A stretch of DNA of 12,702 nt. It comes from Kiritimatiellia bacterium. GTDB lineage: Bacteria > Verrucomicrobiota > Kiritimatiellia > SLAD01. How positions within the stretch are numbered: the stretch's first letter is position 1; every line of letters starts with the position of its first letter. Below, one piece after another: positions 9,019 to 12,702 of this stretch. Both the position numbers and the translations under genes were made by a program. The notes under the pieces are model-generated. The model worked only from the letters and a program-made list of their open reading frames with translations. It had not been told where the DNA came from and did no database searches. Location: assembly GCA_007134175.1 (NCBI GenBank), contig SLLF01000160.1, forward strand, positions 1 through 12,702, given 5' to 3'.

Positions 9019-9806
9019 CGCGCGCCCAGGTCGCTGTGCCAGAAGGGTGTGCCGGGCACGGGCGTACTGGGGGTAGCCATTTCCCTGGCGGTCATCAATC
9101 CTGCCTCGTAAGCCGTGCGCCCAGCATCCACCGCCGCGGCAAAGGCCCGCGCCATGGCGACGGGATCGTCAGCCGACGCCACCGCGCTATTGATCAGCAC
9201 GCCGTCGAACCCCATTTCCATGACCGTGGCCGCATGGGACGGCCGGCCCAACCCCGCATCGCAGATCAGGGGGATCTCCGGGTACCGGTCGCGCAAGGTG
9301 CGTAGGGCATACGGGTTGAGCGGGCCCTGCCCCGACCCGATCGGTGCCGCCCACGGCATCAGGACGCGGCAACCGGCCTCGACCAACCCCCGCGCAACCA
9401 CCAAATCCTCCGTCGTGTAGGGCAACACCTCGAAGCCATCCGCCACCAGCGTGCGGGCGGCTTCCACCAGTTGCCAGGTGTCCGGTTGCAGGGTGTAGTC
9501 GTCGCCGATCACCTCCAACTTGATCCAGTTGGTCTCAAATAATTCGCGGGCCATCCGGGCCATGGTCACCGCTTCCCGGGCCGTGCGGCAGCCGGCGGTA
9601 TTGGGCAATACGCGCAGACCGGTTTCCCGAATCAGATTCCAGAACTGGCGGCCGGCATCCTCGTCCGGTCGCTGCCGACGTAGCGCAACAGTGACCACCT
9701 CCGCGCGCGACGCCCGGATGGCCTCGACCATGATGGCGGGCGAAGGATACTGAGCGGAGCCAATTAAGAGCCGGCTGGTCAATGATTGATCACCAAGTTG
9801 CCACAT
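9015..9806 (-). CDS. thiG: Thiazole synthase
   Basis: Forms the thiazole phosphate ring from deoxyxylulose 5-phosphate, dehydroglycine (from ThiO) and the thiocarboxylate sulfur carried by ThiS. A 263-residue TIM barrel of normal length. The Schiff-base lysine is in [17 protein letters not shown]; other signatures are [63 protein letters not shown] and the C-terminal [13 protein letters not shown] choose ATG 9806, two bases after the thiS stop, because GGGAGGT at 9812-9818 is an excellent Shine-Dalgarno five bases upstream; the in-frame TTG at 9812 lies inside that site. The stop overlaps the thiE GTG. Nothing is missing. Confidence 0.97.
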   Translation of the reverse strand: MWQLGDQSLTSRLLIGSAQYPSPAIMVEAIRASRAEVVTVALRRQRPDEDAGRQFWNLIRETGLRVLPNTAGCRTAREAVTMARMARELFETNWIKLEVIGDDYTLQPDTWQLVEAARTLVADGFEVLPYTTEDLVVARGLVEAGCRVLMPWAAPIGSGQGPLNPYALRTLRDRYPEIPLICDAGLGRPSHAATVMEMGFDGVLINSAVASADDPVAMARAFAAAVDAGRTAYEAGLMTAREMATPSTPVPGTPFWHSDLGAR

Positions 9807-9808
9807 GG

Positions 9809-10005
9809 TCAACCTCCCTGTCGCGGGGTTAGCAGTTCCACCTCGTCGCCGTCCGCCAGCCGCTGTGCACGGTGTTGAGCGCGCGGTACGAACTCGCAGT
9901 TGACCGCGACGGCTACGTAGCGGGGGTCCACGCCCTGCCTGGCGAGCAATGCCGCCAGCGTTATTCCGGTGTCACAAGTACACGGGATGCCGTTCAATTG
10001 TATGT

Positions 10006-10009
<4 letters not shown>
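9809..10009 (-). CDS. thiS: Sulfur carrier protein ThiS
   Basis: Ubiquitin-fold carrier whose C-terminal glycine is adenylated and converted to a thiocarboxylate, then gives its sulfur to ThiG. It has 66 residues, the usual size, starting MNIQLNGI, with a central [13 protein letters not shown] helix and [14 protein letters not shown] at the end, so the essential terminal Gly-Gly is present. ATG 10009 overlaps the thiO stop (ATGA). The adenylating enzyme ThiF is not encoded in the window and must lie elsewhere. Confidence 0.95.
9812..9818 (-). promoter_or_regulatory. Shine-Dalgarno of thiG inside the last codons of thiS
   Basis: GGGAGGT lies five bases before the thiG ATG and decides that start. 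It consists of the GGA and GGT codons for the functional C-terminal Gly-Gly of ThiS plus the last base of the preceding CAG, so one stretch serves both the carrier tail and ribosome binding. Confidence 0.8.

Positions 10010-12702
<2,693 letters not shown>

Overview
The window (about 60% GC or slightly more by eye, almost fully coding) is a chromosomal segment of a Gram-negative-type bacterium. The envelope block (UppS, CdsA and a RseP-type site-2 protease with a PFGGYVALPQMDP stretch, followed by a stand-alone NusG-like protein) reads most like the PVC superphylum (Verrucomicrobiota, Kiritimatiellota and relatives). The thiamine operon (thiC-thiO-thiS-thiG-thiE, with a ThiE that carries an N-terminal extension) recalls beta- and gammaproteobacterial operons. 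Both placements rest on remembered family resemblance, not on a search.

Layout. Positions 1-1047 (+) are the 3' part of a DDE transposase whose insertion sequence begins outside the window. About 250 non-coding bases follow and end in a strong intrinsic-terminator-like hairpin (1299-1328), only 32 bases before purA. Then comes a tight + strand cluster: purA, uppS and cdsA, with 4-nt start/stop overlaps, then rseP and a NusG/RfaH-like gene ending at 6213. A convergent gap (6214-6418) holds a REP-like palindrome. On the - strand, reading from the right edge, lie the 3' half of a TPP riboswitch, thiC, thiO, thiS, thiG and thiE with overlaps or near-overlaps throughout, a short possibly frameshifted ORF coupled to thiE, and a higB-higA toxin-antitoxin pair whose antitoxin is fused to an ImmA/IrrE-type metallopeptidase domain.

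How the genes work together. UppS makes the undecaprenyl carrier lipid, CdsA makes CDP-diacylglycerol, and RseP is an intramembrane protease; PurA is the AMP branch of purine synthesis. ThiC makes the pyrimidine (HMP-P), ThiO, ThiS and ThiG make the thiazole, and ThiE joins them. The TPP riboswitch closes the feedback loop, and its last helix strand contains the thiC Shine-Dalgarno.

The strongest anomaly is in thiC. Compared with the long-form enzyme, about 105 residues are missing in frame, between the GPLVT segment and the C-terminal iron-sulfur motif. Part of the barrel and a predicted metal-ligand histidine go with them. This is either a true lesion (an inactive thiC, hence pyrimidine auxotrophy) or an assembly collapse. 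I saw no CRISPR array, tRNA, rRNA or phage structural gene, and no clear evidence of an entirely new system. The most unusual candidates are the HigA-peptidase fusion, the small frameshifted ORF after thiE and the NusG-like gene closing the envelope cluster.
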